Below, piece after piece: positions 1-7,857 of a stretch of DNA of 64,000 nucleotides. This DNA comes from JAGWBD01 sp965220615 (GTDB lineage: Bacteria; Chloroflexota; Anaerolineae; Aggregatilineales; Phototrophicaceae), in contig CBDCQL010000001.1 of NCBI GenBank assembly GCA_965220615.1, positions 372,001-436,000 on the forward strand, in the 5' to 3' direction. A program made the translations under genes and the position numbers. The notes beneath the pieces were generated by a model that did not search any database, was not told the DNA's origin, and saw only the letters and a list, made by a program, of their open reading frames with translations. The first letter of the stretch is position 1, and each line of letters opens with the position of its first letter.

Positions 1-16
1 AGGCCTCATTCGGAAA

Positions 17-385
17 ATGTTAAGCGCTCCGTCTCTCGCCGCCCCGCCACCAGGTTTACGCAAGGCCCTGAGACATGCGCTGCGGCCGACGATCCTCGCG
101 CGCAGCGTGGCGGCCAGCATCATCATGTGGCTGATCATGGGCAGCGTGAGCCCGTCCTATTCCAGCCTGATTTTCCAGGATGAACTGGCCGTTTACTTTG
201 CGGCGGGACTGGGGATCGCGCCGGTGAGCAACATCGTCGTCGTCGTCCTCACCTCGCTCTTCAGTTCGGACCACACGACCATTTCGCAGCCGCACGTCGC
301 CGCGGCGATCCAGGTGCTGATCACACGCGTCCTCTCGGACCGGCTTTCCAACAGCAACCGCTTGATTGAGGAACTGATGGGCTAA
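17..385 (+). pseudogene. SulP-type anion permease N-terminal fragment
   Basis: A 122-residue reading frame with two hydrophobic stretches (about residues 30-45 and 62-80). The segment SLIFQDELAVYFAAGLGIAP followed by a short loop and a HVAAAI element resembles the start of SulP-family sulfate/anion permeases, where a SLIFSGELAPYLAAGIGLA-like stretch precedes a conserved P/A-rich loop. Family members are usually over 400 residues with 10-14 membrane segments and often a STAS domain. Here the frame stops after about two segments and nothing resembling the remainder follows before the next gene. I read it as a decayed or truncated gene. Only 16 bases lie upstream, so the true start and promoter cannot be judged. 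A small unrelated membrane protein is the alternative. Confidence 0.45.
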
Positions 386-559
386 TCTCGCGATACACTG
401 TCGCCAGCGCCAGTCTCCAGGAGCAATCCAGCGAGAGACCCTCCCATGAAACCAATCCCGGCCCATGGCCACATCCGGGGCTTCATTTGCAGGCCGGGCA
501 GCGTCGTGCGCAGGGAAGACAACTTTACCGGAGCAAACGCTGACACCGGGGAGCAGCCC

Positions 560-2053
560 ATGACGACAGCCAAGGCCCTACTCGATATCCTGCCCGACCA
601 CGTCGACGGCCGGCGCGATTTCAGGATCTTCGGCCACTTCCTCGAGCACTTCCACCGGCAGATCTACGGCGGCGTGTACGACCCGGGCAGCCGGCTCGCG
701 GACGAAAGGGGCTTCCGCCGCGACGTCATTGAGGCGCTGCGGCGCATCAGGACACCGGTCATCCGCTGGCCCGGCGGCTGTTTCGTCTCCGCCTACCCCT
801 GGAAAAAGGGCGTCGGGGAGCGCGTCCCCTACTACGACAAGGCATGGCGCGTCGAGGAGCCCAACAGCTTCGGCACGGACGAATTCATCGCCTTCTGCCG
901 CGAGGTCGGCGCGGAGCCTTTCATCTGTACCAACGCCGGCACGGGCAAGCCAGAAGACATGTCCGACTGGGTGGAGTATTGCAATCTGGACGTCGGCGAG
1001 TGGGCAACGCTGCGCCGGGCCAACGGACATGACAGGCCTTTCGGCGTGCGCCACTGGAGTATCGGCAACGAAAACTACGGGTCCTGGGAGATGGGCGCCA
1101 AAAGCGCCGACGAATGGGCGCGCCTCGTGCGTGAGTCGGCCAAGATGATGAAACGCGTCGATCCCGATATCGAACTGGCCGTCGCCTCGATCGCCGACCT
1201 GGACTGGAACGTCCGGGTGCTGCGCGAGGCCGGCGACCTGCTGGATTGGGTATCGATCCACGGCTACTGGTCGGGCGCCAATGACGAGGGCGAGTTTGAA
1301 AGGGGCTACGACGCGCTCATCGCCCGCGCCTTCGAACCCGAGCAGCGCATCATCACCACCAAACACATCCTGGGTTCACTGGGCTATCTGGGAAAGCTGC
1401 GCATCGCCTTCGACGAATGGAACCTGCGCGGCTGGTGTCACCCCCGCTTCACGGATTTCGGCCACGTCGATCACAGCCTGATGGACCGGAACGACCTCAA
1501 CATCAACTACAACATGGCCGACGCCGTCTTCACCGCCTGCTTCCTCAACGCCTGCCTGCGCCATTGTGACGTGGTCGGCATGGCCAACTTCTCGCCCGCG
1601 GTCAACACTGTCGGCGCCATCTTCACTCACGCTGACGGCATCGTGCTGCGCCCGACCTACCACGTCTTCGATCTCTACACCAACCACAGCCATGAGGAGA
1701 TCGTGCACAGCGCGCTGTCAGCGCCCGACCGGGCGCCGCATGCGGAGGGCGCCCCGACCATACGCCAGATGGACGCGGTAGTCACGCGCGACCCCGCGTC
1801 CGGCGCCCTGGGCATCATCCTCGTCAACCTGCACGGCACGGACGCGATCACCTGCCGCATTCGCGGTCTGGCGCCAGGTGACGGCGCACCACCCATCATG
1901 CGCACGCTCGCCGGCCCTTCGGTCGACGCCTTCAACGACGTCGATCGGCCCGACGCCGTGGTCATCGAAACATGCCGGCTGAGCGTCGCAGACCGCAGCG
2001 ATTTCAGCGTCGACTGTCCGGCCCATTCGGTATCGGTCCTGAGCCTGGAGTGA
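560..2053 (+). CDS. alpha-L-arabinofuranosidase, GH51
   Basis: A 497-residue GH51-type enzyme that would release terminal arabinofuranosyl residues from arabinan or arabinoxylan by a retaining mechanism. Visible family marks are the N-terminal FGHFLEHFHRQIYGGVYDPG segment, RWPGG, the acid/base glutamate in GNENYG (about residue 171) and the nucleophile glutamate in FDEWN (about residue 286). A beta-sandwich-like C-terminal region follows. The frame is open from 446, but ATG 560 is chosen because GGGGAG lies a few bases upstream and family homology begins just after it. No signal peptide is apparent, so it is probably intracellular and acts on imported oligosaccharides. The esterase gene starts 8 bases after its stop, suggesting one transcript. 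A second, divergent GH51 gene lies at 35514-36989. Confidence 0.93.
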   Translation: MTTAKALLDILPDHVDGRRDFRIFGHFLEHFHRQIYGGVYDPGSRLADERGFRRDVIEALRRIRTPVIRWPGGCFVSAYPWKKGVGERVPYYDKAWRVEEPNSFGTDEFIAFCREVGAEPFICTNAGTGKPEDMSDWVEYCNLDVGEWATLRRANGHDRPFGVRHWSIGNENYGSWEMGAKSADEWARLVRESAKMMKRVDPDIELAVASIADLDWNVRVLREAGDLLDWVSIHGYWSGANDEGEFERGYDALIARAFEPEQRIITTKHILGSLGYLGKLRIAFDEWNLRGWCHPRFTDFGHVDHSLMDRNDLNINYNMADAVFTACFLNACLRHCDVVGMANFSPAVNTVGAIFTHADGIVLRPTYHVFDLYTNHSHEEIVHSALSAPDRAPHAEGAPTIRQMDAVVTRDPASGALGIILVNLHGTDAITCRIRGLAPGDGAPPIMRTLAGPSVDAFNDVDRPDAVVIETCRLSVADRSDFSVDCPAHSVSVLSLE

Positions 2054-2060
2054 GCGCGCC

Positions 2061-3083
2061 ATGAAGTACGACCTGCGGACATTCGGCCTGCAGCCGCATC
2101 TCGAGCAGCTCTACGCGACGCAGCCGCGGCGCATGGCCCTGCGCGCGGACACGCCGGAGGAATTGCGCCGCTGGCAGGGCGAGTTGCGCTCGGAGGTCCT
2201 GCGGCTGCTGGGCCTGGCGGGACGCCCGCCCCTGCCGCCGCCGGACGCGCAGCAACTGGCCGCGCGCGACTGCGGCGACTACGTCGAGGAGCTGCATGCG
2301 CTGGAGGTCGGTGAGGCGGCGAAGCTGCCCGTCTATCTGCTGCGGCCCAAAACGAAGCCGCCCTGGAAGCCGGTCATCGTCTTCCACGGCCACGATCCCT
2401 CGGTGCAGTACGTCCTGGGGAATTACCCGGACGCGCAGACGAAACGCGACCAGGTGGCGCTGGACAACAACTACGCCCAGGCGCTGGCGCGGCAGGGCTA
2501 CCTCGTCTGCGCGCCGGAGCAGCGCGGCTTCGGCACGCGCCTCAGCGACCAGCACACGACGAAGAGTTGCCGCCATCTGTTCTTCTCGTACCTGATGGAG
2601 GGGCGCACACTGCTGGGGGAGCGTTGCCGCGACGCTCAGCAGGTCATCGACTGGCTGCTGGCCCGCGACGACGTGGCGCCGGGCGCGCTGGGCGCGACGG
2701 GCAATTCGGGCGGCGGCACCACGACGCTCTGGCTGGCGGCCATTGAGGAGCGCATCACGGTCGCCGTGCCCTCCTGCTACTTCTGTTCCTTCAAGGCCTC
2801 GATCCTCGACATCGTGCACTGCGAGTGCAACTACGTGCCGGGCATCCTCGAACTGGCGGAGATGGGCGAACTGGCCGCCCTGCTGGCGCCGCGCCCCATG
2901 CGCGTCATCGCCGGCGAGCGCGACCCCATCTTCCCGATCGCCGCCGTGCGCGAGCAGTACCGCACGGCCGAACGCGCCTGGGCGCTGGCCGGCGCGCGGG
3001 AGCGCCTGTCACTGGCCGTGCATCCGGGCGAACACGCCTACCACCATGCTTCCAGCCACGACTGGTTCCGCCGCTGGCTGTGA
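2061..3083 (+). CDS. alpha/beta-hydrolase, acetyl-xylan-esterase-like
   Basis: A 340-residue alpha/beta-hydrolase of the dienelactone hydrolase/acetyl esterase type. The nucleophile serine lies in GNSGGG (about residue 216), a likely acid in ERDPIF (D288) and the histidine in GEHAYHH (H325). HGHDPS near residue 110 would supply the oxyanion region. The unusually long N-terminal part before the core (about 90 residues) matches large esterases annotated as acetylxylan esterase-like. It starts 8 bases after the arabinofuranosidase stop, so it is probably co-transcribed and removes ester groups from the same plant polysaccharide. No signal peptide is seen. The exact substrate is inferred from the neighbour only; other carboxyl-ester substrates are possible. 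Confidence 0.8.
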   Translation: MKYDLRTFGLQPHLEQLYATQPRRMALRADTPEELRRWQGELRSEVLRLLGLAGRPPLPPPDAQQLAARDCGDYVEELHALEVGEAAKLPVYLLRPKTKPPWKPVIVFHGHDPSVQYVLGNYPDAQTKRDQVALDNNYAQALARQGYLVCAPEQRGFGTRLSDQHTTKSCRHLFFSYLMEGRTLLGERCRDAQQVIDWLLARDDVAPGALGATGNSGGGTTTLWLAAIEERITVAVPSCYFCSFKASILDIVHCECNYVPGILELAEMGELAALLAPRPMRVIAGERDPIFPIAAVREQYRTAERAWALAGARERLSLAVHPGEHAYHHASSHDWFRRWL

Positions 3084-3314
3084 CGCCGGGCCATCGCCCG
3101 CATGGTCATCCATGCGCGCAGGCTCTGGTATCAGACCATGATTCGCGTGACCACGGCGGCGATGATTGCCGCAAGCGTGGCCTGTATGATGGCTGCGACA
3201 ATCAGGTCGGCTTTGGTCGCCGAATGTCTGGAGCGTTCTTCAAGTTTTGACAGTCGGCTTTCTGTTTGCAGCGCATCCATTGGAAATTATAAACTTGTGT
3301 GCGCCGGAAAAGGA

Positions 3315-3485
3315 TCAACCCGGCAGGCCGCGCAGTAGCACTACAGCAAACATCCCCAGCATCTGGACAAAGAGCCCCAGCATGATGAAGCGTATCCAAC
3401 GCAACTCGCCCTTGATTTCCGCCACGTCAGCAGTCAGGCGAGTCATTGTGTTTTCGACCTTGTACAATCGCTCTTCTGCACTCAT
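3315..3485 (-). CDS. small membrane-anchored coiled-coil protein
   Basis: A 56-residue protein with a heptad-like helix (residues about 3-28: VENTMTRLTADVAEIKGEL) followed by one hydrophobic segment (about 30-50). A strong AAGGAGG lies 9 bases before this ATG, which decides the start over a longer frame beginning at 3512. The same plan is common among small phage and bacterial membrane proteins of unknown role, sometimes annotated as hemolysin XhlA-like. I do not recognise a specific function. It is divergent from the DNA methyltransferase gene, with about 175 bases between the two starts that must hold both promoters. Confidence 0.6.
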   Translation of the reverse strand: MSAEERLYKVENTMTRLTADVAEIKGELRWIRFIMLGLFVQMLGMFAVVLLRGLPG

Positions 3486-3661
3486 GGCAGGCTGCCTCCT
3501 TCCACGATGCACACATTATCGCACACACTGCGTAACCTGCCAAGTAGAGCGTATCGCAACCTGTACGCATCATCGCCGGCTTGTCGCGTAGCCAAAAGTC
3601 CGCCAGAATAGTCCCTGAGCCCTTCACAGTTCGTTTGTTAACACTGTCTCACAGGGAAAAC

Positions 3662-4840
3662 ATGGCGGAACCCAACTTCCTAAACCGCACCCTCTATCAC
3701 GGCGACAACCTCGACTTTCTGCGCGGCATGAACAGCGAGACCGTGCACCTCATCGCCACCGACCCGCCCTTCAACAAGAACCGTGATTTCCACGCCACCC
3801 CCGACAGTCTGGCGGCGGGGGCAAGGTTCAGGGATCGCTGGCGCTGGGAAGAAGATGTACACGAGGAATGGACCGACGGCATCATCGACGACTGGCCGGC
3901 CGTCTGGGAGGTGATCACGGTGGCGCGGGCTGCTTACGGCGATGACATGGGCGCATTTCTGTGCTGGCTGGGCGTTCGTCTGATGGAGATGCACCGTGTG
4001 CTGCGGGACGATGGAAGTTTGTATTTGCACTGCGACCCGACCGCCAGCCACTATCTCAAGGCGATGCTGGATGCGATTTTCGGCTGGAAGAATCATGTGA
4101 ACGAAATTACCTGGAAGCGCTACGCCGTTCACAATTTAAGTGAAAGTCGATTTGACAATGTCGTAGATCATATACTGTTCTATAGCAAAAACCCCCGTGA
4201 AATGGTTTTCAATCGAATACATGGAGATGTTGACGACGAAACGCTCATGAATCGCTTTCCTCATGTAGAGCCTGAGACTGGCAGACGCTATCAACATGCG
4301 TCTTTGGAAAAGTCGTCAAACAAATCAAGCGCAGGAGAAATGAGAATCATTGGTGGCAGGAAGGCGATTAGCCAATTGGGGTGGGTATGGACTCAAAGAA
4401 CATTCGATGAAAGATTAGCTCATAATCCTCATTTGATTTACTGGACGAAAAACGGAAGACCTCGTTACAAGATATATGCAGATGAGTATGAAGGTACGCC
4501 CTTAGGAAACATCTGGTCGGATATAGGCTATCTGTCCGCTGGTGATTCTGAACGCACAGGTTACCCCACGCAGAAACCGCTCGCGCTTTATCGCCGTATC
4601 ATTGAAGCCAGCAGCAACGAAGGGGACATCGTGCTGGATCCATTTTGCGGCTGCGCCACCACGCCCGTCGCCGCCGAGCAACTAAATCGCCAGTGGGTCG
4701 GCATGGACATTTGGGATGGGGCGAAGGATATTGTGCTTCAGCGCCTCCAGAACGAAGGGCTCTTTACCCCGGACGAAGCTGAGCACAAGATGTTCCCGCA
4801 ATTGGTTAACATTAAGAACACCCCCCCCCGTTCGCACTGA
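3662..4840 (+). CDS. DNA methyltransferase, class beta (N4/N6 type)
   Basis: A 392-residue DNA amino-methyltransferase. The catalytic DPPF motif (residues 34-37, in TDPPFNKN) comes before the SAM-binding DPFCGCATT motif (about 326-334), the order of class-beta enzymes. The start at 3662 follows AGGGAAA and places family homology at the N-terminus; the frame is open from 3581. The middle (roughly 4110-4560, the region expected to hold the target recognition domain) is much more A+T rich than the flanks. The frame ends shortly after nine C at 4821-4829, and an HNH nuclease domain continues in the next frame. With eight C the two would be one protein. It may therefore be the modification half of a restriction-modification or homing-type protein. 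Confidence 0.9.
   Translation: MAEPNFLNRTLYHGDNLDFLRGMNSETVHLIATDPPFNKNRDFHATPDSLAAGARFRDRWRWEEDVHEEWTDGIIDDWPAVWEVITVARAAYGDDMGAFLCWLGVRLMEMHRVLRDDGSLYLHCDPTASHYLKAMLDAIFGWKNHVNEITWKRYAVHNLSESRFDNVVDHILFYSKNPREMVFNRIHGDVDDETLMNRFPHVEPETGRRYQHASLEKSSNKSSAGEMRIIGGRKAISQLGWVWTQRTFDERLAHNPHLIYWTKNGRPRYKIYADEYEGTPLGNIWSDIGYLSAGDSERTGYPTQKPLALYRRIIEASSNEGDIVLDPFCGCATTPVAAEQLNRQWVGMDIWDGAKDIVLQRLQNEGLFTPDEAEHKMFPQLVNIKNTPPRSH
4821..4829 (+). repeat. poly-C tract at the MTase/HNH frame boundary
   Basis: A run of nine C. Upstream, the methyltransferase frame is open; immediately after the run it reads RSH and stops at 4840. Upstream and downstream of the run the HNH frame is also open. Removing one C would join the methyltransferase and HNH domains into one frame. 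Such runs are prone to replication slippage and also to sequencing or assembly error. Confidence 0.9.
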
Positions 4841-5285
4841 CGACAATTCTATCGCAGCACCCACGCTCAGGTTGCGCATACAACGCCCACTTGAACCCTG
4901 GCAGAAGATCACCCATCGTCAGATGACGAACATCCTCGCAATTGCGCAGAGTAGCGGCGACGGCGTGATCTGTGGCGGTTGCGGTCGCGTGCTGGAGCGG
5001 GAATTCATGCAGCTTGACCACATCACGCCCAAATCCGACCGCGGCGAGAACCACATTCTGAACCGCATCCTGCTGTGCGGCCCCTGCAACCGCCGCAAGC
5101 GCAATTATCTGACACTGAGCGGCTTGTTGCGGGAGAACAAGAAAAAGGATGTCGGCTGGATGCAGGACGAAGGCCGGGCCTTGTTGGCGCAGGACAGCGC
5201 GCGCAACAGGGCCGAGTGGGTGCGCGACAACTTCGGCACACCTGAATGCGACGCGCTGATCAAAGGTCGAAATAGTCCCTGCTGA
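4830..5285 (+). CDS. HNH endonuclease domain, frame-separated from MTase
   Basis: A reading frame of about 152 residues from the C tract to the stop, containing a zinc-type HNH nuclease module: CGGC, then LDHITPKSDRG, an N in NRILL, and CGPCNRRK. This is the canonical H-N-N/H layout framed by two CxxC pairs. The N-terminal linker (RPLEPWQKITHRQMTNI) has no start codon with a good ribosome site before ATG 4923, supporting the view that it was the C-terminal domain of a fused methyltransferase-HNH protein. If expressed alone from 4923 it would be 120 residues. The C-terminal third is charged and helical. The function is probably DNA cleavage or nicking, and the partnership with the methyltransferase is inferred from adjacency and frame. 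Confidence 0.75.
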   Translation, partial: VRTDDNSIAAPTLRLRIQRPLEPWQKITHRQMTNILAIAQSSGDGVICGGCGRVLEREFMQLDHITPKSDRGENHILNRILLCGPCNRRKRNYLTLSGLLRENKKKDVGWMQDEGRALLAQDSARNRAEWVRDNFGTPECDALIKGRNSPC

Positions 5286-5320
5286 CCGACCAGGCACCGC
5301 AGCCGCGCCCAGATCAGTGA

Positions 5321-5357
5321 TGGAACGAGTTCCACAACTGATATTTCTTGATATCAG
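5321..5357. repeat. two short inverted repeats between convergent genes
   Basis: TGGAAC-GA-GTTCCA at 5321-5334 and CTGATAT-N6-ATATCAG at 5338-5357 lie side by side in the 126-base gap between the HNH frame and the converging pentapeptide gene. There is no T tract, so these are not classic terminators. They could be protein-binding sites or weak hairpins. Confidence 0.5.
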
Positions 5358-5411
5358 CGCCGGAATCGCCTTCCGTTTCTGATACCGCTTGCCGCGTCCC
5401 TGTGCCGCCGC

Positions 5412-6509
5412 TCACTCTTCCCGCGGCGGCAGGGGCGCTTTCTTGCGGCTGCTGGCCGCGCCGAACTGCTCCAGGTCCGTCGGGTCCCGGTAGCGCTGAC
5501 CGTTGGGCAGGGTCGCACCACTCAGGTCCGCGCCGCGGAAACTGGCCCGGCGAATGTCCGCGCTCTGCAGGTTGGCCTCGACCAGGCTGGCCTCGCGCAG
5601 GTTGGCGCGGTGCAGGCTGGCCCCGCTGAGGTCCGCGCCGCGCAGGTCCGCCGCGCGCAGATTCGCGCCGCTGAGCCGCGCGCCGCTCAGGTCGCTGCCC
5701 GTCAGGGTCGCGTCCGTCAGCAGCGCGCCGGCGAGGTTGGCGCCCTTCAGGCGCGCCTCGTCCAGGTCGGCGTCCGCCAGGGTCGCGTCGCCGATATCGG
5801 CGCCGGTCAGGTCCGCCGAACCCAGTTGCGCCTCGCCCAGATCCGCGCCGCGCAGGACGGCGCCGCTCAGGCGCGCGCCGCGCAGATCGGCCTCGGCCAG
5901 ATTGGCGTCGTGCAGGTTGGCGCCGCTGAGGTCCGCGCCGCGCAGGTCCCGACCGGCGAGGTTTTCGTTGCCCAGGTCGCGCCCGCTGAGGTCGCTGCCG
6001 GCCAGGCTCTCGTCATCCCCTTCGGCGTCGGCGTCCACGATCACCACGCGCCGACGCCGGCCGGAACTGCCCGTGGTCTCCAGGTCGATGCCGATGTCGG
6101 ACATGGCGCGGCGGATGGTGTCGCGGGTCTGCGTCACCAGGCTGTCGCGCAGGGTGCGGCTGACCTCGCCGAAGTCGATGTCTTCCAGGTCGATGTCGAC
6201 CTGGGTGCGGCGGCGGGCCCGCAGCAGGCTCTCGAGGTAGCCGGCCAGCTGGCTGCAGGCCAGGCTGACCTGGGTGATGAGTTGCTGCTCGTCAATGTCG
6301 GCTTCAGGCTCCAGGCGCAGCGTCTCGCAGACGAAAAAGTCGTCGGGCAGGCGCTCGGCCGCGCGGGCCTGCAGGCTGCTGTAGCTGCGCAGGATCATCG
6401 CGCCGGTGCCGGCCGTCGCGTCGGCACGGATGGCATGGCGGACGGACTGGTCCAGCGCTTTCAGCGCGCGCAGGATCTGCTGCAACTGCTCGCGGGTTTC
6501 CTCATTCAT
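5412..6509 (-). CDS. pentapeptide-repeat protein with paralogous N-terminal domain
   Basis: A 365-residue protein in two parts. Residues 1-145 form a helical domain also found in the next upstream gene (shared features: REQL..I..ALKAL.QS.RHA, LPDD.FV.E.LRLEPE, QVSLACSQL..YLESLLRARRR). Residues about 168-334 are some 33 uninterrupted pentapeptide repeats (A[D/N]LXX), which fold as a right-handed quadrilateral beta-helix. A basic RRRR stretch links them. The ATG at 6509 follows AGAGAGGA; a longer frame running upstream to 6944 is the neighbouring gene read out of frame. It is probably in an operon behind the sigma factor at 7085-7744. The function is unknown: such repeats serve as DNA mimics or scaffolds in known cases, which cannot be inferred here. 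Confidence 0.85.
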   Translation of the reverse strand: MNEETREQLQQILRALKALDQSVRHAIRADATAGTGAMILRSYSSLQARAAERLPDDFFVCETLRLEPEADIDEQQLITQVSLACSQLAGYLESLLRARRRTQVDIDLEDIDFGEVSRTLRDSLVTQTRDTIRRAMSDIGIDLETTGSSGRRRRVVIVDADAEGDDESLAGSDLSGRDLGNENLAGRDLRGADLSGANLHDANLAEADLRGARLSGAVLRGADLGEAQLGSADLTGADIGDATLADADLDEARLKGANLAGALLTDATLTGSDLSGARLSGANLRAADLRGADLSGASLHRANLREASLVEANLQSADIRRASFRGADLSGATLPNGQRYRDPTDLEQFGAASSRKKAPLPPREE

Positions 6510-6555
6510 CACATGGTCCTCTCTGTGCCAGGGGGATAGGGGCGGGGCGGAGCTT

Positions 6556-7017
6556 TCATATCGCTTCCCTCGCCCGTCCGGGCTGCGGGTCGCCGTCCAG
6601 CAGGGCCAGCAGCAGGTCGCGCAGGGCCGCCCGCGCCTGCGCCAGCAGCGAGCGGATGGTCTCGCCGAGATTGCAGCCGAACTCGCCGAAGTCGACGGCG
6701 AACTCGACCTGCGGCCGGCGCCGCGCCCGCAGCAGGCTCTCCAGGTAGAGCAGCAACTGGCTGCAGGCCAGACTGACCTGGGCGACGAGCTGCGCCTCGA
6801 CGAGGTCCGGTTCCGGCTCCAGGCGCAGCGCCTCGACGACGAAGACGTCATCGGGCAGGCTTTCGGCCGCGCAGGCCTGCAGGCTGCCGTAGCTGCGCAG
6901 GGCCAGGGCGCCGGCCCCGACCGTGGCGTCGGCGCCCATGGCATGGCGGAGGGACTGCTCCAGCGCTTTCAGCGCGGGGACGATCTGTCCCAGTTGTTCA
7001 CGGGTCTCCCTGTTCAT
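6556..7017 (-). CDS. unknown protein, paralogue of the pentapeptide protein N-terminus
   Basis: A 153-residue protein of predicted helices. It aligns along most of its length with the first 145 residues of the downstream pentapeptide protein but lacks the repeats and ends in a Leu-rich segment (LRDLLLALLDGD). It starts with MNRETREQL at ATG 7017 after GAGAGGAG; an in-frame GTG lies one codon earlier. It sits 46 bases upstream of the pentapeptide gene and 67 bases downstream of the ECF sigma gene, all on the same strand, so the three are probably one operon. I do not recognise the family. A regulator of the sigma factor is possible because of position, but there is no membrane segment or anti-sigma zinc motif to support it. 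Confidence 0.75.
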   Translation of the reverse strand: MNRETREQLGQIVPALKALEQSLRHAMGADATVGAGALALRSYGSLQACAAESLPDDVFVVEALRLEPEPDLVEAQLVAQVSLACSQLLLYLESLLRARRRPQVEFAVDFGEFGCNLGETIRSLLAQARAALRDLLLALLDGDPQPGRAREAI

Positions 7018-7084
7018 CACACACTCCTCTCTCTGCCTGCGAAGGCCGGGCGGATCGACTCTGCGCCCGCCGCAGCCCCGCGTT

Positions 7085-7744
7085 TCACATCACTTCCCTG
7101 GCCCCGCCAGGCGTCGGCTCGCTGTCCAGCGCGGCCAACACCCAGGGGGGCACCAGGCGGCGCAACGTCCGGCGGGCGTGCGACAGACGCGAACGGACGG
7201 TGCCTGGATTGGTGTTGGTGGCCAGGGCGATCTCGGCGTAACTCATTTGCTCCTCGGCGTAGAGGATGAGCGCCTGGCGCTGGTTCTCCGGCAACTTCTC
7301 CATCGCCTCGCGCACCACCAGCTGGATGAAGAGCCAGTGCGCCAGTTCGTCGGTGGGCTCGGCCGGGTCCGGCAGGGTCTCCGCCAGGGAGAAGGACTTG
7401 CCCTCCGGCTCTTCATCCAGCGAGACGCTCTGGAAGCGGCCCTGACGGCGCAGTTCGTCGTAACAGCGGTTGCGCGCCATGCGAAACAGGTAGGGTCGCA
7501 GGCCGCGCCGGGCGTCAATCCGGTCGCTCTTGCGATAGAGACTGAAAAACACGTCCTGCACGATGTCGTCCTCGACGTCGCTGTCGCCAATCAGGCGCCG
7601 CACGTAGCGGCGCAGCGGGCTTTCGAGGCGCTGCATGAGCAGCACGAAGGCGTCGTTATCGCCGTCCTGCAGCGCACGCAGCAGATCGTTCTCGTCCTCC
7701 CGCTCAGGCGTCTCATCTTCAGCCAGCGTCTGGCCCAACGGCAT
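7085..7744 (-). CDS. ECF-type RNA polymerase sigma factor
   Basis: A 219-residue sigma-70 family protein of extracytoplasmic-function type. Region 2 is seen as VEDDIVQDVFFSLYRK with the following FRMARNRCYDELRR. Region 4 is the helix-turn-helix MSYAEIALATNTNPGTVRSR followed by LSHARRTLRRL. Regions 1.1 and 3 are absent, as is typical. ATG 7744 is preferred over upstream in-frame starts because GAGGAG precedes it and the length is then typical. It would direct RNA polymerase to a small regulon that possibly includes its own operon. No anti-sigma factor is adjacent; the two downstream genes share an uncharacterised domain instead. The gene diverges from the phage-like connector gene at 7858, so the 113-base gap holds both promoters. 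Confidence 0.92.
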   Translation of the reverse strand: MPLGQTLAEDETPEREDENDLLRALQDGDNDAFVLLMQRLESPLRRYVRRLIGDSDVEDDIVQDVFFSLYRKSDRIDARRGLRPYLFRMARNRCYDELRRQGRFQSVSLDEEPEGKSFSLAETLPDPAEPTDELAHWLFIQLVVREAMEKLPENQRQALILYAEEQMSYAEIALATNTNPGTVRSRLSHARRTLRRLVPPWVLAALDSEPTPGGAREVM

Positions 7745-7857
7745 CCACGCGCTCCTCGTTACACCCTTTCTACGCATTGCCGGCGGCGTCTGTTCAATTG
7801 CGGCGCCGGATTTCCACCGTTTCGCCTTTTCATCAACCGACCACAAGGGAGCAGACC

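Noticed and set aside
5503..6240. Plus-strand Arg/Ser-rich open frames over the pentapeptide gene
   Set aside because: They arise from the other strand of the regular repeat and show only composition bias.
5412..6944. A 510-residue version of the pentapeptide protein
   Set aside because: Its first 145 residues are the neighbouring gene's DNA read in the wrong frame (Arg/Ser/Cys-rich). The paralogous start at 6509 with a ribosome site is clearly right.
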